Source: Diphasiastrum complanatum (lineage: Eukaryota > Streptophyta > Lycopodiopsida > Lycopodiales > Lycopodiaceae). From it: a stretch of DNA of 64,000 nt. Shown one piece after another: positions 53,619 through 63,290 of this stretch (positions are counted from its first letter, which is position 1; every line of letters begins with the position of its first letter). The stretch lies in assembly GCA_029204225.1 (NCBI GenBank), contig CM055102.1:10305456-10369455 (forward strand), in the 5' to 3' direction. The notes under the pieces are model-generated. The model was not told the origin of the DNA. It made no database searches and was given only the letters and a program-made list of their open reading frames with translations. The position numbers and the translations under genes are program-made.

Positions 53619-54766
53619 ACTTGATGATATCCCGATCTGAGGTCTATTTTGCTAAAAAACTTAGCCCCGTCGAGTTGATCAAACAACTCGTCTGCCCGAG
53701 GCATAGGGTATTTATTCTTAATTGTGACTTTATTGAGGGCTCTGTAATCTACGCAAAGACGCATAGACCCCTCTTTCTTTTTCACCAATAGGACTGGTGA
53801 GGCCCATGGTGAACTACTGGTCTGAATTTGGCCCTTCCCAAGATAGTCTATTAACTGCCTAGTTATTTCTTCATCCTTTGTTCGGCTGACCCGATACGGA
53901 GGTTTAGAAACAGGTGCTGTACCTGGTACTAGGTTTATTACATGATCTACCTCTTTGCTAGGTGGTAAACCATGTGGCAAATCTTCAGGAAAAACATCTT
54001 TAAATTTAGACAATAAAGTTTCTAATTTACTGATCTTCTGCTGAATAGAACTGGAAATAGAAACTTCAGGAATAAACTGAAAGTCACATAAGAATACCTG
54101 ATGGTCTTCGTCTCCGATTAGCTGACAGAGCTCTGAACTGCAGACCATAGGGCTGTTTGGAACATCATGCTCCCCATGCAACTGGATCTCTCGGCCTTTA
54201 TGCTGAAAGCTGAGGGTGTTCTCCTGATAGTTTCTGTGGAGAGAAGGTCCTAAACTGTAGAGCCAATCTCTCCCGAGAACAATGTCTGTTCGATCCAGGT
54301 GCATTATCTGAAAGTTTATTTCATCTTGGTACCCCTCAATACCAAGATTTAACTTACTTACCATAGTTTCCCATATTTTTTTATCTTCACCCTTAGCTAA
54401 TGAAACTATGTACCTATGCTGACTAGGTACTTCTGGTAGTTTAAGCTTTTTAACCAGGGTGTGGTTGATGAAATTATGGGTTGCCCCATCATCAACCATG
54501 ACTCTTACTGACTGGTTACCAACTTTCCCATGCATACGTACTAGGTCATGCGGCCCAAAGCTGAAGGGTCTCGCTAGCATTGCAGAGGTCAGCTGGCAAC
54601 AGTGTTCATGATCTTCATGATACACTTTGATCTCGGAAGCTGCCGAGTCACTGGGGAAACATACAGTCTGAACAAGATGAACTTGTTTTTTATCTTTCTT
54701 ATCTTTTTTAGTGAAAGGCCCCTTGGGACATTGTCTGACTGTGTGTCCCTTGCCCATACACACAAA
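53609..54766 (-). pseudogene. Element D zinc knuckle rest, protease and RT fingers
   Basis: Directly after the gag TGA comes the remainder of a zinc knuckle ([11 protein letters not shown]). The protease box [19 protein letters not shown] follows (D-D-G where many have D-S-G), then [13 protein letters not shown] and the RT start ([45 protein letters not shown]). Confidence 0.9.
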
Positions 54767-55798
54767 TCACAAACGTTCTTGTTTGGCTTTCTCAAAATCA
54801 TCTGGTTTTAAGGGCTGTATGAGTGAAGGGCGTTTCTGAGGAGCTTCACTTTTAAATTTGTCTTCTTTCTTTCTTTTCAAAAATTTCTTTTTATATTGAA
54901 AGTCTTTCTGAGAAGGCTGCTCAGAAAGTGGCTGTTGTCTCGCCCTCTTTCTACCCACTGAATCATCATAGATTTGAGCATATCTGAGAGCTTGCTCAAG
55001 GGTAGTAGGCGAGTTTCTCTGGACCTCTACTTTATATTCATCTTTGAGGCCACGGACAAATCCCCTGATTTTCTGATCATCCATATTTTTAATCTTTAAA
55101 ATTGCTTCTCGATACTGCGAGATATATTGGATGAGGGACTTGTCCATTACTGTTCTTTCCCAGGCTTCCCAGGCTCTATCAAGTTCATTCTCTGGTAGAA
55201 ATTCTCTTAGGAAAGCTTCTTCAAAAGCTTTCCATGACCGGGGAGTCTGCCCAGTCTCCTGGAGATTTAACCACCACTTATAGGCCATAGGCCCTAAGGA
55301 AAGACTGGCCTCAATAGCTTGCAAATGGTCAGGGGTCTGTTTAAGAGCATGAATGTTCTTCCATTTGCTGAGGAAGGTTTGTAGAATATCTGCATTTCTA
55401 TCCTTCTCTTCCCCATTAGAAGGAGGAAATTTTAAGTCTTTAAAAACACTGGGGTGAGACCGTAAAGTCTCACCCGAAACTGATGGAAGTAGAGAAGGGG
55501 ATAACTGAGAAGTGGAGGGAAGGCTTCCTTTCGCGGAACTCAAAATCAAGTTTTTGAGTTTAGCGAACGAGTCGTCCACACTGGACTTGAAATTGGCTAA
55601 TGCCAACTTCAGTTCATCCACTTCTGTTACCAATTGGAGGAACTGCTCCTTGGTAACCAGTTCGTCGAGTTCTTCGGCGAACTGTTCCTGTTCTTCTACT
55701 TCCATGGGTTCCTTCCCTTTTCTGTAAGCCAAGGCTTCTGTTTCAAGTTCGTCGAAGCCTCTCTCCTGGGGTTGATCAGGTCCCTGAGGAGTGGTCAT
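54767..55798 (-). CDS. Element D gag
   Basis: 343 codons. An acidic N-terminus with a coiled segment (LVTEVDELKLALANFKSSVD), gag core (KWKNIHALKQTPDHLQAIEA, then YKWWLNLQETG and RGLKDEYKVEV), and a basic C-terminus (KKKFLKRKKEDKFKSE). It ends at a TGA that falls exactly where the first zinc-knuckle cysteine is expected. About 900 bp of leader separates it from the 5' LTR. Confidence 0.92.
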   Translation of the reverse strand: MTTPQGPDQPQERGFDELETEALAYRKGKEPMEVEEQEQFAEELDELVTKEQFLQLVTEVDELKLALANFKSSVDDSFAKLKNLILSSAKGSLPSTSQLSPSLLPSVSGETLRSHPSVFKDLKFPPSNGEEKDRNADILQTFLSKWKNIHALKQTPDHLQAIEASLSLGPMAYKWWLNLQETGQTPRSWKAFEEAFLREFLPENELDRAWEAWERTVMDKSLIQYISQYREAILKIKNMDDQKIRGFVRGLKDEYKVEVQRNSPTTLEQALRYAQIYDDSVGRKRARQQPLSEQPSQKDFQYKKKFLKRKKEDKFKSEAPQKRPSLIQPLKPDDFEKAKQERL

Positions 55799-56688
55799 CT
55801 TCGGAACTGAAAGAGAGCTACCTTAACTTTTGAAGGAAAAAAGTCTAAAAGACTAATTTACAACTGTACAAGGGAAAGGAAAGATGACTTAGCTGTTTCT
55901 GAGGACTATACTTCCAAAGAAAGAATGAAAAGGAACCCTTTCAACTCTTTTCCCCAAGATTTCAGACCTGCTGTCCCGAAAAATGCCAGTTTGAAGCTTC
56001 AAAACGGTGTCAAATTTCCCGGTTCTTTGAGGATAGTAGCTCGCTGGTCTGATTGCAACCCAACTGGCTCGTTTACTTCTGATTTGAGACCCAAAAAGTA
56101 TTTCAATTTCTGATTTTGGAGTCTCCCTACCCTCGCTGGTTGGACAGCCACCTGTCTGGCCCAATTTTCTAAAATTCAAGGCCCAAAACTTGCTTGAAAC
56201 TCTGATCTGACTTCAAGTAGTAGGTCGCTGGTCTGTGGCAATCTAGTTTGATGTTCAAACTACTGAAAAATCCTCAAAAACAGTGATGAAAAACTAATTT
56301 TTCATCTCCCTGTCCAGCGCTGGCCCTGCTAAGAAAAAGTGTTTGAAAACCCTTCAAATTTCCTTAGATTTCTCTGAAATTTCAGAGGTAGATTTCTGAT
56401 CCCTCAGCGATGGATCAGCACCACCCTTTCTCCTCAAAAATCCGCTCTGATTCCCTGAATCTGATGGCAAAAATCAGAGATGAAGACTAAATTTACAGCG
56501 CTGGACCTGCTCTAGAAATTTTAACTAATTTCTCTCTGACCAGCAAGTAAATCCACCAAGATTTCCTCAGTAGGAGACTGTTCCTACAGCGAGTCTCCTC
56601 CTCTATTTCTTTCTGAGAACTTGAAGAAGTTCTGAGCAATCTAGCTACTTTCTCCACTGCTGAAAACTGAGTTCCCTAGGATGGAGAT
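55799..56688 (-). other. Element D leader
   Basis: Untranslated leader. The word CGCTGG(T/A)C and its relative CAGCGCTGG recur near 56040, 56133, 56225, 56318 and 56500. No open frame is conserved. Confidence 0.6.
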
Positions 56689-56701
56689 GGCTCTGATACC
56701 A
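56689..56701 (-). promoter_or_regulatory. Element D primer-binding site (initiator-Met tRNA)
   Basis: The minus strand reads TGGTATCAGAGCC one base inside the 5' LTR, complementary to the initiator methionine tRNA 3' end. Confidence 0.95.
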
Positions 56702-56702
56702 G

Positions 56703-57060
56703 TGTAATAGATCCTAACACCACACTAGGGCAAACACTAACTGATCCACCCCACCTTGCCTACTCCCTGATATAGAGTAAGCCCCTCCTAGCCCAGTGTG
56801 AGGACTGGTAGCATGCTACTGCCAAGTGTCGGCCACGTGGCACTGACGTGGCCGACTGCACGTCGGGACCCAACTGGGAGCCCTATCCTGCTGACAGGGT
56901 CCCTAGGCTGTGTTAGGCCCGCCATGGCTATGGACCGTGCTGGGGCACACTACTCACACTGTCTTGCCCTGTTGGTCATGTACACTGGACACGACCCTGA
57001 CTGTGGTATCTGACCTATCTGTGTTCTCTAGGGTTCGGCACTGGTTACGAGCTCGTAACA
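56703..57060 (-). repeat. Element D 5' LTR
   Basis: 358 bp, four differences from the 3' LTR. Confidence 0.96.
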
Positions 57061-57860
57061 GGGACCAAATGGGATCCTTCGAAGATGTATTCTTCCACAC
57101 GAGGCCACCCAGATTATTTCAATTTCGCATGAACGCATGGGTGGTGGACATTTTGCATATGACATTACAGTTCGGAAGATTCTGCAATCAGGATGCTGGT
57201 GGCCAACAATACATAAGGATACGGATGAATACTTGAAGAAGTGCGATGTATGCCTGAGAGCTAGGAGGCCAACAAGGTTGAACTATGATCTTTTACACCC
57301 AGTTCTAGCTCAAGCGCCATCTGAGAAGTGGGGATTGGACTATATTGGTCCAATTCATCCTACCGCACGAAGTTCACAAGCCCGATATATCATCGTGGCC
57401 ACGGATTATCTCACCAAGTGGGTCGAAGCCAAGGCAGTGCGAACAGCTAACGCTCGAGCAACGGCCAAGTTCCTGTATGAAATATCATTGTGCGCTTCGG
57501 ATGCCCGGTGGAGATAGTTAGCGATCGCGGCAGGCGGAATCATCCAATAAGATCTTGTGTAGCATGATCACGAAAACAGTTGAAGCTAGTAGACCTGATT
57601 GGGAGCACAAGTTACATGCTGCTCTATGGGCATTGAGAACAGCTTACAAGGGAAGCACCGATCACACGCCATTTCAACTGGTTTATGGTCAGGATGCAGT
57701 AATGCCAGTAGAGTTTTTGTTACCTTCATTGAGAATTGCCACAACGCAACGTTTTGATGAATCCAAATCTCTACAATTGCGCCATGAAGATCAAGCCTCA
57801 TCAGAAGTCATCCCACCCAGATCCAATAAAACCAAACCAGATCTGAATGAGATCTAGTCA
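57061..57860 (+). pseudogene. Element C integrase, core deleted
   Basis: It resumes with GGGAC and encodes the zinc-domain end (HFAYDITVRKILQSGCWWPT, CDVC), then the first aspartate (WGLDYIGPIHPTARSSQARY). The second is in a VSDRG box near 57525. About 30 codons that normally separate it from the catalytic glutamate are missing: the glutamate box (AESSNKIL, about 57535-57560) follows almost at once. LHAALWALRTAYKGSTDHTP and QLVYGQDAVMPVEFLLPS complete it. There is no chromodomain. Confidence 0.85.
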
Positions 57861-58766
57861 GATCAAGAAGAATCCATCAAGATTCAGCAAGATCAGGCAA
57901 GATCAAGGAAGATCCAACAAGATCCAAGTGAGATCTAAATCCAGACAAGATCCAAGGGGCAGCAGATCATCAGATTACATCAATCAGCATCCATTCTTGC
58001 AAATCAAAGAAGACAATCTCAAGAAAAAGCAACAAAATAGGGGTAAAAAATCACTTTAACTGATGAATAGCTACCAATTGTCCATCAGAACTCTTGGAGA
58101 GCTCTCCATGGATGCAATGGTATACCATCTGGCATCAAAATTGAGTGTCTGCGAGGGTTCATAGAACCAGGAACTAAAGAACCTTCGCAAGGCATCAAGA
58201 TCTGCAAACCAACCTTCGCAAAGGGCATAAATAGAGTCAGAGCAGTGAAATTAGCCTGCCTACAAGGTCTGATCTTGAAAATCCAACATCTGGGGCAAGT
58301 TGTGCGAGAGTTCACCTCCTGCGAGGGTTGAACCTTCGCAGGGCAGCCAAATCACCTTCTGAACCTTCGCAGACTTCATTGAGGTCTTAGAATATTGTGA
58401 CGAAGGTCCCTGCAGAATTTTGGTTGGAACTGAGCTGGGGAAAGTGCACTTCTCCTAATACGCACTCTAATTTCCGCCATGTAAGGGGGAAATTCGAGTC
58501 ATTTGGCACTTCATTCAGCGAAGATCTGCCAAAAAATCCAATGAATTTTCAAAGTTATCAGATTGCGACCAAACTTCTCAACAGCCCTCATCTGCTCTCA
58601 TAGTCAACCACTATACACTCAGTTTCACCATTTCCACCTTTCATTCTCACAATTTCTGCAGTTTCCCAGTTTTTTAAGCCTTTCACCCGTTTTTTCCACC
58701 TTTTTGAGCGCCTTTTCGCCTTTTCACATTTCCATCAATAACAATCTTTACCATCCATCTAACATC
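57861..58766 (+). repeat. Element C region between pol and ORF3
   Basis: First a run of AGATCAAG/AGATCCAA repeats (57845-57970), then at 58145-58400 about eight GCGAAGGTT/AACCTTCGC words as in the leader at 46 kb. A CT- and T-rich segment precedes the ATG at 58767. Confidence 0.7.
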
Positions 58767-61444
58767 ATGACTTCTTCTTCCTCTACTGACAATTTTGGCA
58801 CGAAAAAGGTCATCCAATGGGAGGTACCTTCTGCCCTCCAGATTTGGGCCCTGCCATCTGATTCCTTGATAAACCCTTGGCTTCAGGCCAGCAAACGCAT
58901 GCGTGGCGCAGCCTCATCTTCATCTAGCCCTCCTGCCACTAGACAACGCACGGCACCGTCGCAACCCACTTTCGCTTCTTCCACAACCACTGCTTCCGCT
59001 TCCGTTCAACCCTCTGCTACCACCACCATGTCTACTCCTATTGCTCCCATACCCCCTCATTTAACAACCACTCTCGCATCTTCCATTCCTACCATCACCA
59101 TCGGTTCTTCCATCCCTCTTGCATCCACTTCTACCTCACTTCTCCATATCAACCCCCTTCACGGCTTTCTCCCAACACCCTTGCTTGGATGAACCTCATT
59201 AACCTTTTGTCGCCTCCAAAAGGATCCTCACCTCCCACGTCTCCATCCATCCTCCAAACTGTCCTTCAATTCCCCATCGTTCCTATCATCCCCTCATTTG
59301 AGCAATCTGTTTTTACACCTCTCCAAACCACCTCTCTGACACCGCCCACCTCACCTTTGAAAGCTACCAAGGGCGACCAACCGTTGCCTGATGATGCATT
59401 TGTGCAGACAACTTATGAAGCATCGCCTGATCGTGCTAACCCCACCACACTTGACGGCATGTTACCACCCAAAAAGCTAATCGAGACGACGATGACACAA
59501 TGCAGATTGTCCTTCATTGGCTTCGTGTCCCACGTGCCGCTCCGATGCTGTCCGGCCTACTTGCCCGTCCGGTACCCACCACATCTTACTTTTCGAAGGT
59601 GCCAATGAACATAGAGTCACAATCATTGACAATATTGTTCAACAAATTATACAGCCTGAACAAGTTCTCCACAAAAGATGAGCAAGCTTGGAAGCTTTGA
59701 CAATGACTTTAGTAGACATAAAATGTGCTATTATAGTAAGGCTATAAAAAAGTACCCACATGTCATTGTTAGATTTCTTATGCTCAGCCAGAGTTCGCAC
59801 CTCAATGTCAAAAGACCATTTCACTCACTGTCAGGTTTTTCAAATCGCTGCGACATCCCACCAAACCCCAACTAGCACCACCATACCAGCCGATCCCACG
59901 GACCTTTCAACGGCCTACCAAATCATGGGCACATTTGTCCAGGAGGTGATAGCCATAAGAACAATTTTGGAGGGCCGAGTATTGGAGTTGGCCACAAGAC
60001 TCAACTGAGAGCAGAAATCTGCCAGCTCCAATAAGATCTGCTGATTGCCCAACAACACGAACAAGCAGAGAAATCAGAGGTGCTGAAACTCAAAAAGCAC
60101 AAAGCCAATCTCCAAGGGTACATCACGGCCCTTTCAAAGTCTACCACGACGCTCAGCTAAAGGTCCAGGAGATCCAGCAGCAGCTTACACAACGTCTCAC
60201 TCCGCACCAAGCACAAATCTCAGTGTTGGAAACCGAAAATCTACGCCTGGGAGCGGAAGTGGTAACCCTGCAAACCAAAAAGACGGCTTGGCTAGCTCAA
60301 CCGACACCTGCCAATAGACCACTCAGCCAAGCGGAGGTGGATCTTCTCACGCAACAGGTGAAGATTTACAGAGACACATTCGACAAATACCAGGCCAAAT
60401 TTGACAATTATCGGTAGGAATTAGCATAGGCAAAGAATGCCTTGAAGGCGTGCCAAAGGCACATGGAGCAACAACCTCAACCAGCCCCTGTGGTGATTCC
60501 ACAGCCACCGATGAGAGATACTACCTTGCCAAGCTCCAGCCAAGACACGGGAAAACAAGCAGAGGGGCTGAATGTTCACGATCACGGCTCAGATGTAGCT
60601 AATGCCAATGTCCAAGACCTGAGCCAAGAACTAGATCAGAGCCACAGCCAAGAGGAGCGCCAGGCCTCCACATCTCAAGGCTCGAGATCCATATATGCCA
60701 GCCGAGCTTTCTGTCGACCAAAGTCCGTGGAGGATAAGAAAAACGAATTCTTAGCCAAACATCCCCATGAGTCCTCACGAGGCGGCTGGCAGATATCCTT
60801 TTCTACCCAAACCATCAAAGGCAACGAGCTGAAAGCTCTTTCAGCGCTACAACCACAACCAGAGTGGCGCCAACAACTCTTCGAGCGGGACACTGCGGCC
60901 ATCAGGGCATATGTGACGAGTCCATGGCAATTGAGGGTGAATGCGCACTTCCTCCCCTGCATGAGACAATCTAAATGGGCAGAGTGTGGCACTCCCTTGG
61001 ACCAGATTACTCCCAATAACTTTAATTGGCCACGAATTCCTTCAGAGCACAGATGGGATACGGATGTAGATGCCAAAAGGGCTCCCATCCAGTTTTCCAA
61101 AACATATTTCAATTGTCCTGATCCAACAATTCGTGTGGCCGCCACTTATGCCCGGGACTTAGAATATTTGATGGGCATTGAGTCCAAATGGGACAACTTT
61201 CTCCCTCCCATATTTTTTGATCCGAGAGAATCAATTACACGCGCGCGTGTACTATCAAGCGGCACTCCTTGGCGATCCATGGACGCAAATATTCCAAGCA
61301 TGGGTCGACCAATTTTGGTTAACAAGAGTCCACAAGTCCCTTTTCACTCCAAAGGACTTGAAAAATACTAAAAGAATAACGTTTATCGAAGACATCACCA
61401 GCTACCTCATCCAACAAAGACGCACAAAGAGGAGCCTCTACTAA
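58767..61444 (+). pseudogene. Element C ORF3 of unknown function, frameshifted
   Basis: This long coding remnant between integrase and the 3' LTR starts MTSSSSTDNFGTKKVIQWEV. An S/T/P-rich stretch (to about 59400) is followed by a helical, probably coiled-coil region (LETENLRLGAEVVTLQTKK; VKIYRDTFDKYQAKFDNYR). Then comes a C-terminal domain with NNFNWPRIPSEHRWDTD, FNCPDPTIRVAATYARDLEY and a final segment in another frame (LGDPWTQIFQAWVDQFWL). Stops and shifts occur near 59192, 59600, 60010, 60418 and 61240. Plant Athila and Tat relatives carry extra ORFs in this position (env-like or accessory), but I recognise no family. No signal peptide or clear membrane segment is seen. Confidence 0.6.
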
Positions 61445-61753
61445 ACTGGCATAGTGTCGAGGGACCGACACTACTTCAGGCCGTGGGTCCTGTTGGGGGT
61501 ATTCCCACCATGCATGTAAATAAATAAAAAATCAAAGTTAGTAGAAATAGTTGCGAGGGTCGTGGCAACCTGCGTGTATAAGCCCATGGCCCAATGAGCA
61601 CTTGTAAATAAATAATTTTGGCAATAAACCTGACTTTGGGCCATGTAATTAAAATAATATTAGAAGGCCAAGGTTAAGCTTAAGTTAAGTTAGGTGGGGT
61701 GTGTTTTTTCCTACACCATAGATTCATTTGTGTTTCATGTAAATGGTGTGGAT

Positions 61754-62001
61754 CAAGGTTACACCCCGATTCGACCCGGCCGATTCGAACCGATTCTTTC
61801 CGGTTCGAACCGGCAGGCCAGGTTCGAATCGGAAAACGGTTTGAACCGAAAAAAAAAATTTCAAAACGTTTTTTTTTTTTTACTTTTTGGGGTTTTTTTT
61901 TTTTTGCCCTAAATCCGGTTCGAACTGAATTCCGGTTCGAACCAGGTCCGAAAGGTTCGAACCGCGGTTCGAGGTTCGAACCGCGATTCGATGCAACTAT
62001 G
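61754..62001. mobile_element. hAT-type MITE with 8-bp target duplication, word GGTTCGAA
   Basis: 248 bp, starts CAAGGTTACACC and ends GATGCAACTATG (reverse complement CATAGTTGCATC), flanked by perfect duplications GTGTGGAT (61746-61753 and 62002-62009). The inside is almost entirely GGTTCGAACC/TTCGAACCG words on both strands, split by A- and T-runs. It is inserted in the element C 3' LTR. Confidence 0.85.
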
Positions 62002-62298
62002 GTGTGGATTACAATCCCATCTTTTGCAAGTAGCCACTAGGAAGCAAGGGGCAAGGGCCACCCCAAAGATAAAAAGGCACCATTTGTAACCCAATTGGAT
62101 GCTTAATAGAGAGGAGGAGACTCTACTATTTTGAGAGCTCAAGCATCCTCAATTGCTAATCAATCTTGCTTATGCTCTTGTTATGATTTGTTTGTTGTTT
62201 CTAATTTCCATGTTTTTGCTTTGTGTTAGTTAAGGTTTCTCCATAAGCATGACATTGAGCATTTGAGCTAACCTCCATCTCAACTCTCCATCTCTACT

Positions 62299-62303
<5 letters not shown>

Positions 62304-62341
<38 letters not shown>
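62304..62341. repeat. (CT)n microsatellite
   Basis: About 19 CT units inside the putative LTR. Confidence 0.95.
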
Positions 62342-62345
<4 letters not shown>

Positions 62346-62518
62346 ATGAATGCATGTGGTTAGAGTTAAGGGAAGTAGTGTGAAAGTGGAATAGAGTTAG
62401 GAGAAAGAGTAGAGGGCATCTAAAACTAGCAACTTGACATAGTTAGGTACCTATCAAGTGTTCTAACCCTCTTTGACAGGCGGAAGGGCTGCTCACCGAC
62501 TGATCTACGCACCCCACA

Positions 62519-63290
62519 ATCTGACGGATTCAATCTTGGTAGTTGTGGACAGGTTCACTAAGATGGCTCATTTTAGCCACCAGAAAGAACGTGACAGCTC
62601 TGCAAGTCATAGAATTGTTCATTGATCATGTAGTGAGAATGCCTAGGCTTCAAAAGTCCATTGTCTCAAACAGGGATCCAAGTTCAGAGGAACATTTTGG
62701 ACAGTCATGTTCGTTGCCAAGTTGGGAACACCATTGCGCATGAGTAGTGGTGAATACCCACAGACGGATGGGCAGATTAAGAGAGTCAACTAGGTCCTAG
62801 AGGATATGCTTAGAGCATATGTTAGTTAAACGTAGACTAATTGGGTGAAATATTTGCCACTAGTAGAGTATGCATATAATAGCAAAAAGCATGTGTCCAT
62901 AGGGATGAGCCCATTTGAGCTTAATTATGGATTCCAACCAACGAGTCCAGCGACCTAGCACTGTAGAAATCTTGACTCACATGCAGGTATCGAGGGGCAA
63001 GCGTCGAGAATGCTATCGTGTGAAATAAAGGGCCACCTAAGGTAGAGTCGCTGATGTCTAACGGGCAAGGCGACCGTAACCGACTTCTCCAAAAGTACAT
63101 AGAGGCCTATGACACTTGTGGCATTGATCAGGATCAGTCCAAAAGGAAGTACTTTAGTCTTTACCTCACTGATATAGCCAGTGATTGGTATTTCACAACT
63201 ACATGCATTGGCACGTGCGACGTTGTCATGGATATTGCCACGCACATGAGATGGGGCCCATTTCCTGCCCGTTGAGCCTTGCAGGGCAAT
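62519..63290 (+). mobile_element. Element F continuation: integrase then gag remnant
   Basis: The translation opens at DSILVVVDRFTKMAHF and continues with a degraded second catalytic region, YPQTDGQIKRVN (K where E is expected), VLEDMLRAYVS and MSPFELNYGFQPTSPA, to about 62990. Next a gag-like piece reads LLQKYIEAYDTCGIDQDQSK and YLTDIASDWYF (63085-63200). The integrase wording is nearly that at 42160-42320, so both belong to one family; element C was inserted between the RNase H end at 44230 and this integrase. Confidence 0.7.

Larger units (their letters stand above)
50652..57060 (-). mobile_element. Element D: young chromovirus inserted in element C
   Basis: A complete LTR element of 6409 bp with 358-bp LTRs (50652-51009 and 56703-57060) ending TG...CA, perfect target duplication GGGAC, primer site, polypurine tract, gag and pol, all on the minus strand. 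The LTRs differ at only 4 positions (98.9%), so this is the youngest dated insertion in the window. Gag and pol share one frame separated by a single TGA; further breaks are a TAA and a TAG in RT and a one-base deletion in RNase H. Confidence 0.97.
47146..61490 (+). mobile_element. Element C: non-chromodomain gypsy, pol half, split by element D
   Basis: Linker, protease, RT and RNase H lie at 47146-50651; integrase resumes at 57061 after element D. The target duplication GGGAC marks the exact split. After pol comes a region with GCGAAGGTT words, a long unknown ORF (58767-61444) and a probable 3' LTR. It shares gag, protease and RT wording with element A. Confidence 0.85.
61491..62518 (+). repeat. 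Probable 3' LTR of element C
   Basis: It starts TGTTGGGGGTATTCCC after ORF3 and ends GATCTACGCACCCCACA. The last 30 bases match the LTR end next to the primer site at 47115-47144 in reverse. Length is 1028 bp including a 248-bp MITE. The left boundary is inferred from TG and position only. Confidence 0.55.

Noticed and set aside
50747-57013. Two identical 71-codon open frames at 50747-50962 and 56798-57013
   Set aside because: They lie within the two element D LTRs, on the strand opposite to the element; identity reflects LTR duplication, not a gene.
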